From: Candidatus Brevundimonas colombiensis
GTDB taxonomy: Bacteria; Pseudomonadota; Alphaproteobacteria; Caulobacterales; Caulobacteraceae
Direction: 5' to 3'
DNA length: 64,000 nucleotides
Assembly: GCA_029202665.1 (NCBI GenBank)
Contig: CP119326.1
Location: 2,232,001-2,296,000 of the forward strand
The translations under genes were made by a program, and so were the position numbers. Every line of letters starts with the position of its first letter. Within the stretch, counting starts at the first letter, position 1. Of the stretch, positions 53,567-61,612 are shown in pieces. The notes beneath the pieces are model-generated. The model searched no databases. It had not been told where the DNA came from and saw only the letters and a list, made by a program, of their open reading frames with translations.

Positions 53567-54736
53567 TCAGCAGGCCGTCGAGGCCGCAGCGGGCGCTCTT
53601 TTTCGACTGAGGATCAGGACCAGCGCCAAGCCCAGCGCCGCCGATATGGCGCCGGCGATGGCGACCGCCGGATAGCCCAGACCGCCCGCGATCACCGCGC
53701 CGCCCACGGCCGCGCCGATGGCGTTGCCCAGGTTGAAGGCGCCGATATTGACCGAAGAGGCCAGATTGGGTGCGTCCGACGCGGCGGCCATGACGCGCAC
53801 CTGAAGCGGCGGAACAAGGGCGAAGCTGGCGACGCCCCAGAAGAAGATGACCACTGAACTGGGCGCGGCGAACGGCATGACGACGGCGAACAGCACCAGA
53901 AGGGCGGCCAGCGCCGTCAGGGTGATGATCAGTGTACGGTCCACCGAGCGATCCGCGAACTTGCCGCCCAGCCAATTCCCGACCGTCAGGCCAAGGCCAT
54001 AGATCACCAGCATGGCGGTGATGAATCCGATGGAGGCGTGGGTCACATCGCGCAGGATCGGCGCGATATAGGTGAAGACGGTGAACATGGCGCTGGAACC
54101 GATCACGGTCAGCACCAGGGCCGACACCACGGGGGTGCGCCCCAGCACCTTCAGTTCGGCTATCGCATTGCTGTCCGTCGGCGCGGGCAGTTTCGGCAGG
54201 GTCAGACGCAGGGCGATCATGACCAAAAGGCCGATGGCGGTGATGGCCCAGAACGAGGCGCGCCAGCCCAGCACATCGCCTGCCCAGGTCGACAACGGCA
54301 CCCCGACGACGGTGGCGATGGTCAGGCCCATGAACATGGCGGCGACGGCCCCCGCCTGACGGTTCGGCGGCACGAGGCTGGCGGCGACGATGGAGCCGAC
54401 GCCGAAGAAGGCGCCGTGGTTGAGCGAAGTGATGACCCGCGCGATCAGCAGGGTGTTGTAGTCGGTCGATATGGCCGACAGCAGATTGCCCAGGGTGAAG
54501 ATGGCGACCAGCCCGATCAGCAGGGCGCGGCGTGGAACGCGGCCGGTCGTCAGGGTCATCAGGGGCGCGCCCAGCATGACGCCCAGAGCATAGGCGCTGA
54601 TCAGCAGGCCTGCCGTTGGGATGGACACGCCAAGATCGGTGGCGATGACGGGCAACAGGCCCATCGGTGCAAACTCGGTCACGCCGATGCCGAAGGCCCC
54701 GGCCGCAAGGGCTAGAAGGGGTGGCTTGAGCTTCAT
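53567..54736 (-). CDS. MFS transporter, AraJ-like (drug/arabinose efflux)
   Basis: A 389-residue 12-helix major facilitator resembling the AraJ/YdhP efflux group, with EFAPMGLLPVIATDLGVSIPTAG at the start, the loop 2-3 motif APLMTLTTGRVPRRALL, and long hydrophobic helices throughout. It is downstream of the aldo/keto reductase gene by 19 bases in the same direction and under the same divergent LysR regulator. The substrate is unknown; sugar efflux is only a family guess. Confidence 0.88.
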   Translation of the reverse strand: MKLKPPLLALAAGAFGIGVTEFAPMGLLPVIATDLGVSIPTAGLLISAYALGVMLGAPLMTLTTGRVPRRALLIGLVAIFTLGNLLSAISTDYNTLLIARVITSLNHGAFFGVGSIVAASLVPPNRQAGAVAAMFMGLTIATVVGVPLSTWAGDVLGWRASFWAITAIGLLVMIALRLTLPKLPAPTDSNAIAELKVLGRTPVVSALVLTVIGSSAMFTVFTYIAPILRDVTHASIGFITAMLVIYGLGLTVGNWLGGKFADRSVDRTLIITLTALAALLVLFAVVMPFAAPSSVVIFFWGVASFALVPPLQVRVMAAASDAPNLASSVNIGAFNLGNAIGAAVGGAVIAGGLGYPAVAIAGAISAALGLALVLILSRKRAPAAASTAC

Positions 54737-54755
54737 AACAAGATGACTTTCGGGA

Positions 54756-55790
54756 TCAGATCAGAGGAGGGTTCAGACGCGCGAACCCTTCCTGCTGGCG
54801 ATAGGGGGTGTGCGGATAGGCGGGCAGGACGCTGCTGGCGGCGTCGAGCACGGCGATCTGTTGGGGCGTCAGTGACCAGCCGACAGCGCCCAGGTTCTGA
54901 CGAAGCTGTTCCTCGTTGCGTGCGCCGATGATGACCGAGGCGACCGTGGGGCGTTGCAGCAGCCAGTTGATGGCGATCTGGGGCACGGTCTTGCCGGTTT
55001 CCGCGGCGACGGCGTCCAAGGCGTCGACGACGCGGTATAGATGATCATCCTCGACCGGCGGGGCAAAGACGGCGGTCTGATGCAGGCGGCTGCCCTCGGG
55101 GAGGGGGGCGTCGCGACGAATCTTGCCGGTCAGGCGGCCCCAGCCCAAGGGGCTCCAGACCAGAGCGCCAACGCCCTGATCGGCGCCCAGGGGCATCAGG
55201 TCGTCTTCGTAGGCGCGACCGACAAGGGAATAATAGACCTGATGGGCGATGAAGCGGTTGCGACCATCGCGGTCGGCGGCGGCCTGCGCCTTCATCAGCG
55301 CCCAGCCCGGATAGTTGGAGACGCCGGTGTAGCGGACCTTGCCTGACGCGATGAGCGCATCCAGCGTCGCCAGCAGTTCCTCGACCGGGGTCGAGGCGTC
55401 AAAGGCGTGCAGTTGCAGCAGGTCGATGTGGTCCGTGCCGAGGCGGCGCAGGGCGTCCTCGACCGCACGGATCAGGCGGCTGCGCGACACGCCCCAGTCA
55501 TCGGGTCCGTCGCCGGTCGGCAGGCCGGTCTTGGTGGAGATCAGCACCTGATCACGGCGGCCTCTGATCGCCTGGCCCAGCACCTGTTCCGATGCGCCGT
55601 CGGAATAGACATCGGCGGTGTCGAACAGATTGACCCCGGCCTCCAAGCAGATGTCGATGAGACGTCGGGCTTCATCGACGTCGCTGGTTCCCCAGGCGCC
55701 GAACAGCGGGCCCGAGCCGCCGAAAGTGCCTGTTCCGAAGCTGAGAACAGGCACGCGCAGGCCCGATGATCCTAGCTGACGATAGTCCAT
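54756..55790 (-). CDS. Aldo/keto reductase
   Basis: A 344-residue TIM-barrel NADPH-dependent oxidoreductase. The catalytic tetrad is visible as Asp and Tyr in NLFDTADVYSDGASE, Lys in LISTKTGLP, and His in LLQLHAFD. The N-terminal MDYRQLGSSGLRVPVLSFGTG is the typical start, so the ATG at 55790 is chosen over the frame opening at 56075. The MFS gene follows in the same direction, and a LysR gene is divergent, a frequent trio. Confidence 0.9.
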   Translation of the reverse strand: MDYRQLGSSGLRVPVLSFGTGTFGGSGPLFGAWGTSDVDEARRLIDICLEAGVNLFDTADVYSDGASEQVLGQAIRGRRDQVLISTKTGLPTGDGPDDWGVSRSRLIRAVEDALRRLGTDHIDLLQLHAFDASTPVEELLATLDALIASGKVRYTGVSNYPGWALMKAQAAADRDGRNRFIAHQVYYSLVGRAYEDDLMPLGADQGVGALVWSPLGWGRLTGKIRRDAPLPEGSRLHQTAVFAPPVEDDHLYRVVDALDAVAAETGKTVPQIAINWLLQRPTVASVIIGARNEEQLRQNLGAVGWSLTPQQIAVLDAASSVLPAYPHTPYRQQEGFARLNPPLI

Positions 55791-55902
55791 GGTGGGTCCT
55801 CGAAGGGGATAGGGAGGGCTTGGTTCGAAGGGGCAGATGGACGCCGGCGCGCATGGGCGGTAGATCGTGATCAGGCCAAGGATTTTTGATCTGGACACAA
55901 AG

Positions 55903-56799
55903 ATGCAGACGAATGGCGCGGATCGGGCGCGGGAACTGGAGGTTTTTGCGGCTGTGGCGCAAAGCGGCAGCTTCTCCGCCGCCGGGCGCGCCTTGGGGCT
56001 GACGCCGTCAGCGGTCAGCCGGACGATCGACCGGATCGAGGCGCGTCTGGGCGTGCGGCTGATGCTGCGGACCACGCGACTGCTGACCCTGACGGCGGAA
56101 GGTCAGGCCTATCTGGGTGCAGCGCGTCGGATACTGGCCGATCTTGATGATGCGGAGCAGAGCATCGCCGATCAGGGCGCGCCGCGCGGCCGCATCCGGG
56201 TCAGTGCGGCGCTGGCGCACGGACGTCTGGTGGTCGTGCCGCTGCTGGGCGAGTTCGTGCGGCGCTATCCGCATATTCTGGTCGATATCAACCTGACGGA
56301 TACGGTGGTCGATGTGGCGGCGGGTCAGGCGGATGTGGCGATCCGGTTCGGGCCGCTGGCCGACAGTCCGCTGACCGCGCGGCGCCTGGGCGAGACGGGG
56401 CGGATCATCGTCGCCTCGCCCGAGTATCTGGCCCGCCGAGGGACGCCGCAGGTTCCAGAGGATTTGCTGGATCACGACTGCCTGAACTTCAACTTTCGCC
56501 GCACCGAACCGGTCTGGCCATTCCGCAGGGACGGGCGCGACTATGCCCTGACGGTGAGGGGATCGGTCGAGGCCAACAATGGCGAAACCCTGACCCAACT
56601 GGCGATGGGCGGGGTCGGGGTGACGCGTGTCGGCGCCTTCAGCGTGGGGGATGCGGTCGAGAGCGGGCGGTTGGTCCCCCTTTTGGAGGCGTTCAATCCG
56701 GGCGACCGCGAGCAGATCCACGCCGTATTTGTCGGCGGCGCGAACATGCCGGCGCGGGTGCGGGTGTTTGTCGACTTCCTGGCCGAACGTCTGCGCTAA
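55903..56799 (+). CDS. LysR family transcriptional regulator
   Basis: A 298-residue regulator with the LysR helix-turn-helix (LEVFAAVAQSGSFSAAGRALGLTPSAVSRTIDRIE, residues 10-44) and the effector domain of the group regulating small-molecule responses. The ATG at 55903 gives MQTNGADRARELEVFAAV; the in-frame GTG at 55867 is an alternative. It is divergent from the aldo/keto reductase and MFS genes with 112 bases between, which it most likely controls. Confidence 0.9.
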   Translation: MQTNGADRARELEVFAAVAQSGSFSAAGRALGLTPSAVSRTIDRIEARLGVRLMLRTTRLLTLTAEGQAYLGAARRILADLDDAEQSIADQGAPRGRIRVSAALAHGRLVVVPLLGEFVRRYPHILVDINLTDTVVDVAAGQADVAIRFGPLADSPLTARRLGETGRIIVASPEYLARRGTPQVPEDLLDHDCLNFNFRRTEPVWPFRRDGRDYALTVRGSVEANNGETLTQLAMGGVGVTRVGAFSVGDAVESGRLVPLLEAFNPGDREQIHAVFVGGANMPARVRVFVDFLAERLR

Positions 56800-56982
56800 T
56801 CAGCGTTTCTTGCCCAGTTCGGCGGCGATGTCCTTGGTCATGCGGCCGACCTTGCGGTGGGCGGCGGTGATCTGGTCGCGCGTCACGCCCCAGCGCTTCA
56901 TCCAGTATTCGACGGCCTGACGCTCGGACAGGTCCAGCCGGTCCTTGTCGATGAAGCCGCGCTTGTCCTTCAGTCCCGCCAT
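56800..56982 (-). CDS. DUF3606 domain protein
   Basis: A 60-residue basic protein of the DUF3606 family, recognised by RLDLSERQAVEYWMKRWGVTRDQITAAHRKVG. These short proteins are frequent in alphaproteobacteria and have no known function. Its stop abuts the convergent LysR gene. Confidence 0.85.
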   Translation of the reverse strand: MAGLKDKRGFIDKDRLDLSERQAVEYWMKRWGVTRDQITAAHRKVGRMTKDIAAELGKKR

Positions 56983-57044
56983 CGGGTGATCTCCGTCTTT
57001 TCTTTCGTCTGGCGCAGGAACGCCATTGCGGCCCTAAAACGCAA

Positions 57045-57074
57045 ATCGCCGGACGGAGCGAGCCGTCCGGCGAT
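57045..57074 (-). terminator. Intrinsic terminator of the histone-H1-like gene
   Basis: A perfect 12-base stem ATCGCCGGACGG/CCGTCCGGCGAT with loop AGCGAG, followed on the minus strand by TTGCGTTTTA, 24 bases after the stop of the gene at 57098. Confidence 0.8.
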
Positions 57075-57097
57075 CCGGTTCGTCGGTGATGTGGAAA

Positions 57098-57739
57098 TCA
57101 GCGCTTGCCGAAGATCAGATCGCCCAGCTTGGCGAAGAACCCCTTGCTCTCAGCACGAGGGTGAGGTGTCGCAGCCGTGGCCGCCGCAGCGGGCGCGGGC
57201 TTTGGTTCGGGCGCAGGCTTGGGCGTCTCAACCACAGGGGCGGGCGCAGGCGGGACGGGGGCGGCTGCGGCGACGGCGGGGGCGACGACCGGCTTGGGCG
57301 CTTCAACGATGGGCTTGGGCTTGGCCGGTGCGGCGGGCGCGGCCTTGACGGCGGCCTTGGGCTTATCCGCTTTCGGCGTGGCGGCCTTTACAGCCTTGGG
57401 GGCGGCGGTTTTCGGCGCGGCGGTCTTTGCTGCGGGCTTGGCGGCGGGTTTCGCAGCGGCCTTCGGTGCAGCGATCTTGGCTTCAGCCTTGGGTTTTGCC
57501 GGGGCCTTAGGCGCGGCGGCCTTGGCGGCAGGAGTCTTTGCGGCGGTGGTCTTTGCGGCGGGTTTGGCCGCAGCAGCCTTGGGCGCAGGCTTGGCGGCTG
57601 CTGGTTTCGCCGTCTTGGGTTCCGCAGTTTTCTCGGCGGCGGCCTTCACAGCGCTCGACTTCGGCGCGGCTTTAGGCTTGGAAGCGGCAGGCGCTGCCTT
57701 GGGCGACGCAGGTTTAGACGTAGTTGGTGATTTGGCCAT
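57098..57739 (-). CDS. Lys/Ala/Pro-rich histone-H1-like protein
   Basis: A 213-residue low-complexity protein made of repeated PKAA, AKPA and AAKT units, like bacterial histone-H1-like proteins and the KAP tails of some ribosome- or DNA-associated factors. Only the last 20 residues (ESKGFFAKLGDLIFGKR) look folded and amphipathic. A direct DNA or RNA binding role is inferred from charge. The complementary strand also has an open frame of similar length, but its composition is the mirror image and not protein-like. prmA is divergent with 97 bases between. Confidence 0.75.
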   Translation of the reverse strand: MAKSPTTSKPASPKAAPAASKPKAAPKSSAVKAAAEKTAEPKTAKPAAAKPAPKAAAAKPAAKTTAAKTPAAKAAAPKAPAKPKAEAKIAAPKAAAKPAAKPAAKTAAPKTAAPKAVKAATPKADKPKAAVKAAPAAPAKPKPIVEAPKPVVAPAVAAAAPVPPAPAPVVETPKPAPEPKPAPAAAATAATPHPRAESKGFFAKLGDLIFGKR

Positions 57740-57836
57740 GTATTCCCCGACCCCTCGGTTTGATCAAAAACGCGGCGGCGACGGGCGCGAGACGCACCAG
57801 ATCGCAACGATTCGTCATATTAGCGGTGTTTGAGAA

Positions 57837-58703
57837 ATGTCCGAGTCTGCAGTTCAGATAATCGCGCGCGGCGCGCGAAACGCGGCTGAAAGCGCCGCCG
57901 AAGCGGTCGACGCCGACGTCCTGCTGGAAGGCGCGACCTATTCCATCCTTGAGGAAGACGAGGACAAGCAAATCTGGCGCATCGACGGCTTCCCCACCAC
58001 GGACGAAGAGGCCGAACGCATGGCCGCCATCCTGCGCGATCACGGCGGGCTTGAGGTCGTGGTCGAAAAGCTGGCCGACGCCGACTGGCTGGCCATGTCG
58101 CTGTCCGGCCTCCCGCCGGTCGAGGCGGGGCGTTTCTTCGTCTATGGCGCGCACGACCAGGGCAAGGTGCCGGAAGGCCGTGTGAACCTGAAGATCGACG
58201 CGGGCGCCGCCTTCGGGACCGGCCACCACGGCACGACCGTCGGCTGTCTGGAAGCCTTCGACACTCTGCTGAAGACCGAACGCTTCGATAAGGTGCTGGA
58301 CGTCGGCTGCGGCACCGGCGTTCTGGCCATTGCTGCGGCCAAGACGGGCACGCCCATCGCCGTCGGCACCGACATCGACGAGCCGTCGGCCCGCATCGCC
58401 AATGAGAACGCCGAGATCAACGACGCCAAATGCGACTTCTATTTCGCTGATGGCCTCAGCGATCCGCGCATCGCTCAGCACGCGCCCTATGACCTGGTGT
58501 TCGCCAACATCCTGGCCGCACCGCTGGTGCATCTGGCGCCCGAGATCGGCGCGGCGCTGAAGTCGGGCGGGGTCGCCATCCTGTCGGGCCTGCTGAGGAC
58601 GCAGGAGGAGCGGGTGCTGGAGGCCTATCTGCCGCTGGGCTTCGTCGTCGAACAGACCATCCACCACGACGCCTGGAGCGCCCTGCAACTGCGCAAGGCC
58701 TGA
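57837..58703 (+). CDS. prmA: Ribosomal protein L11 methyltransferase
   Basis: A 288-residue SAM-dependent enzyme trimethylating L11. The N-terminal substrate-recognition domain is less conserved; the methyltransferase core shows GAAFGTGHHGTTVGCLEAFD, motif I LDVGCGTGVLAIAAAKTG and DLVFANILAAPLVHLAPE. The ATG at 57837 gives a normal length. pepP follows after 9 bases. Confidence 0.95.
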   Translation: MSESAVQIIARGARNAAESAAEAVDADVLLEGATYSILEEDEDKQIWRIDGFPTTDEEAERMAAILRDHGGLEVVVEKLADADWLAMSLSGLPPVEAGRFFVYGAHDQGKVPEGRVNLKIDAGAAFGTGHHGTTVGCLEAFDTLLKTERFDKVLDVGCGTGVLAIAAAKTGTPIAVGTDIDEPSARIANENAEINDAKCDFYFADGLSDPRIAQHAPYDLVFANILAAPLVHLAPEIGAALKSGGVAILSGLLRTQEERVLEAYLPLGFVVEQTIHHDAWSALQLRKA

Positions 58704-58712
58704 GGAACGATC

Positions 58713-60518
58713 ATGCGCCAGACTTTCGACGAAACCACCGACCCGTCCTTCGGGGCCAAACACCTGCCGCTGCTGCGCGCCGAGATGGCGAAACAGGGGC
58801 TGGATGGCTTCCTGATCCCGCACGAGGACGAGCATCAGAACGAGTATCTGCCCGACGCCAACGAGCGGCTGGCCTGGGCCACCGGCTTCACCGGCTCGGC
58901 CGGGGCGGCGGTGGTGTTCCAGGATCGGGCCAGCATGTTCACCGACGGCCGATACACCGTGCAGGTGAAGGCCCAGACCGATCCGGCCCTGTTCGAACGG
59001 CGCGACCTGAACGATGTCGCCGCCTATCTGGAGACGGCGGCCAAGGGGGCGGTCATCGGTTACGATCCGCGTTTGCACAGCCCCGACGCCCTGGTCGGTT
59101 TCAAGGCGGCGGCCGAGAAGGCGGGCGCCGCGCTGAAGCCCGTGGACGCCAATCCGCTGGACCTGGCCTGGGGGACGGATCGTCCGGCCCAGCCGACGGC
59201 GCCGGTCGTGCCGCACGAGGATGCCTATTCCGGCGAAAGCCATGCGTCCAAGCGGGCGCGGATCGGCAAGGCCGCAGCCGATGCGGGCGCGGACGCCGTG
59301 GTCCTGACCGCGCCCATGTCCATCGCCTGGCTGTTCAATGTGCGCGGCGGCGACGTGATCCGCTCGCCCCTGCCGATCGGTCAGGCCGTGGTCGAGGCGG
59401 ACGGTCGGGCGCGGCTGTTCCTGAACCCGGCCAAGGTGACGAATGAACTGCCGCAATGGCTGGGCGACGCGGTCCAGCTGGAGGCGCCCGAGCGGCTGGG
59501 CGAGGCGCTGGACGGGCTGGCCGGGCGCAAGGTGATGATCGATCCGTCCCTGTCCTCGGCCTGGTATTTCGACCGCCTGGAGCAGGCGGGGGCGACGGTG
59601 GTGCGGGCGATGGACCCGTGCGCCGTGCCGCGCGCCGTCAAGAATGCGGTCGAGATCGAAGGCAGCCGCAAGGCCCATATCCGCGATGGGGCGGCGCTGA
59701 GCCGGTTCCTGCACTGGGTCGATACGGTGGCGCAGGACACCCTGCCGGACGAGCGCGAGGTGGTCGAGACGCTGGAACGGTTCCGCGAGGAGACCGGCGC
59801 GCTGAAGGACCTGAGCTTCGACACCATCGCCGGGGCCGGGCCGAACGGCGCCTTGCCGCACTACAAGCCGGTCGGCGCCACGATCCGCAAGGTCGAGAAG
59901 GGTTCGCTGCTGCTGGTGGACGGCGGCGGCCAGTATCTGGACGGCACGACCGACGTGACCCGCACCATGGCCATCGGCGAGCCGACCGAGGATCAGAAAC
60001 GCAAGTTCACCCTGGTCCTGAAATCGCACATCGCCATGGCCACCATCCGCTTCCCCGCCGGGACCAGCGGCATGGCGCTGGACGCCATCGCCCGCGCGCC
60101 GATGTGGGCTGCGGGGCTGGATTATGATCACGGCACGGGACACGGCGTCGGCAGCTATCTGGGCGTCCACGAGGGACCGCAGCGGATCGCCAAATGGGGC
60201 ACCAGCCAGCCGCTGCTGGAAGGGATGATCCTGTCCAACGAGCCGGGCTATTACCGCGAAGGCCATTGGGGCATCCGCATCGAGACGCTGCAGGTGGTGA
60301 CGCCGGCCGTGGTGCCGGAGGGCGGCGAGCGGCCGATGCACGGGTTCGAACAGCTGACGTTCGCGCCCATCGACCGCAGGCTGATCGCCGTCGATCTGCT
60401 GACGCCTGACGAACGGGCCTATGTCGACGCCTATCACGCCGAGACCCTGGCCAAGGTCGGGCCTCTGCTGGACGGAGAGGCGCGGGACTGGCTGGAGACG
60501 GCCTGCGCGCCGCTGTGA
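58713..60518 (+). CDS. pepP: Xaa-Pro aminopeptidase (M24B)
   Basis: A 601-residue metallopeptidase that removes an N-terminal residue before proline. Two N-terminal creatinase-like domains precede the pita-bread M24 catalytic domain, whose metal ligands are seen as Asp in LLLVDGGGQYLDGTTDVTRT, His in GTGHGVGSYLGVHEGP, Glu in LSNEPGYY and Glu in GIRIETLQVV. It begins 9 bases after prmA. The three-domain, 600-residue form is the eukaryote-like type common in alphaproteobacteria. Confidence 0.93.
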   Translation: MRQTFDETTDPSFGAKHLPLLRAEMAKQGLDGFLIPHEDEHQNEYLPDANERLAWATGFTGSAGAAVVFQDRASMFTDGRYTVQVKAQTDPALFERRDLNDVAAYLETAAKGAVIGYDPRLHSPDALVGFKAAAEKAGAALKPVDANPLDLAWGTDRPAQPTAPVVPHEDAYSGESHASKRARIGKAAADAGADAVVLTAPMSIAWLFNVRGGDVIRSPLPIGQAVVEADGRARLFLNPAKVTNELPQWLGDAVQLEAPERLGEALDGLAGRKVMIDPSLSSAWYFDRLEQAGATVVRAMDPCAVPRAVKNAVEIEGSRKAHIRDGAALSRFLHWVDTVAQDTLPDEREVVETLERFREETGALKDLSFDTIAGAGPNGALPHYKPVGATIRKVEKGSLLLVDGGGQYLDGTTDVTRTMAIGEPTEDQKRKFTLVLKSHIAMATIRFPAGTSGMALDAIARAPMWAAGLDYDHGTGHGVGSYLGVHEGPQRIAKWGTSQPLLEGMILSNEPGYYREGHWGIRIETLQVVTPAVVPEGGERPMHGFEQLTFAPIDRRLIAVDLLTPDERAYVDAYHAETLAKVGPLLDGEARDWLETACAPL

Positions 60519-60533
60519 TCCGAGGGTGATCCC

Positions 60534-60923
60534 ATGACCATGATCGGGGCCATCGCCCTGCTGTTGTTCTGTCAGTTGGCGGGTGAGGTCATTCACCGGC
60601 TGACCGGCCTGCCGCTGCCGGGCGCGGTGATCGGGCTGATGCTGCTGCTGGGCTGGTTGGCGCTGGTTCCGAAGGAGCGACCGACGCTGAAGGCGGTGAC
60701 GGCCTGGCTGACGGCGCATCTGTCGATCATGTTCGTGCCGGCGGCGGTGGGATTGATCGATGAGGGCGCGCCTCTGTCGCGATACGGCGTCGGCATTCTG
60801 GCGGCTACGGCCGTCTCGACGCTGCTGACCATGGTGGTGACGGCCCTGGTGTTCCGCTGGGCGGTCAAGCGTTTCGGGCCGCCCGAGCCGCAGCCGGAAA
60901 CGGTCGAGGAGGCGGCGTCGTGA
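60534..60923 (+). CDS. lrgA: LrgA/CidA family holin-like protein
   Basis: A 129-residue membrane protein with four helices and the LrgA/CidA block LAGEVIHRLTGLPLPGAVIGLMLL. The family forms pairs with LrgB/CidB and influences cell lysis, overflow metabolism or small-molecule export. Its TGA overlaps the GTG of lrgB (GTGA). Confidence 0.9.
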   Translation: MTMIGAIALLLFCQLAGEVIHRLTGLPLPGAVIGLMLLLGWLALVPKERPTLKAVTAWLTAHLSIMFVPAAVGLIDEGAPLSRYGVGILAATAVSTLLTMVVTALVFRWAVKRFGPPEPQPETVEEAAS

Positions 60924-61612
60924 AGGATCTGCTGACCACGCCGCTGTTCTGGCTGGCCATGACGCTGGTGGTGTTCGAGGGCGCCGACCTGATGTCGCGC
61001 CGCAGCGGGCGCCATCCGCTGTGCCATCCGGTCCTGCTGGCGACGCCGGTGCTGATCGGTCTGCTGCTGCTGACTCGCACGAGCTATGCGACCTATTGGT
61101 CGGGGACGCAGGCGCTGAGCTTCCTTCTGGGACCGGCGGTGGTGGGGCTGGCGGTTCCGGTCTGGGCCCAGCGCGATCTGATCCGGCGGCTGGCCTTGCC
61201 GATCGGCCTGGCTTTGATGGCGGGGGCGATCACGGCGGTGGTCAGCGCGGTCGGGGTGCTGGCGCTGTTCGGCGCGCCGCACGAAATCCTGGCCTCCATC
61301 GCGCCGCGGGCGACGACGACGCCGGTGGCCATGGCTGTGGCTCAGCAACTGGGCGGGATTCCCGCTCTGGCGGCGGTGATCGTGCTGATCGCCGGGGTGA
61401 TCGGTGCGATGACGGCGACGCCGTTGTTCAACGCCATGAAGGTTACGGATTACCGCGCGCGGGGTCTGGCCGTCGGCGTCTCGGCGCATGGGTTCGGCGC
61501 GGCGCGGGCGTTCCAGGTCGATTCCACCGCAGGGGCCTTCGCCAGCCTGGGGATGGCGCTCAACGCCGTGGCGACGGCGACGCTGCTGTCGGTTCTGACG
61601 CTTCTTCTGTAA
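60920..61612 (+). CDS. lrgB: LrgB/CidB family membrane protein
   Basis: A 230-residue polytopic protein of the LrgB family, recognised by SFLLGPAVVGLAVPVWAQ, ASIAPRATTTPVAMAVAQQLGG and KVTDYRARGLAVGVSAHGFGAARAF. It is the partner of lrgA, starting at a GTG that overlaps the lrgA stop. Its last 53 bases overlap the 3' end of the convergent patatin gene, an unusually long overlap. Confidence 0.92.
   Translation: MKDLLTTPLFWLAMTLVVFEGADLMSRRSGRHPLCHPVLLATPVLIGLLLLTRTSYATYWSGTQALSFLLGPAVVGLAVPVWAQRDLIRRLALPIGLALMAGAITAVVSAVGVLALFGAPHEILASIAPRATTTPVAMAVAQQLGGIPALAAVIVLIAGVIGAMTATPLFNAMKVTDYRARGLAVGVSAHGFGAARAFQVDSTAGAFASLGMALNAVATATLLSVLTLLL

Noticed and set aside
57714..60719. A 1001-codon open frame on the minus strand over prmA, pepP and lrgA
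   Set aside because: It mirrors genes with clear motifs on the other strand. In GC-rich DNA the antisense frame stays open because stop codons are rare; its composition (many Gln, His, Arg) is not that of a folded protein.
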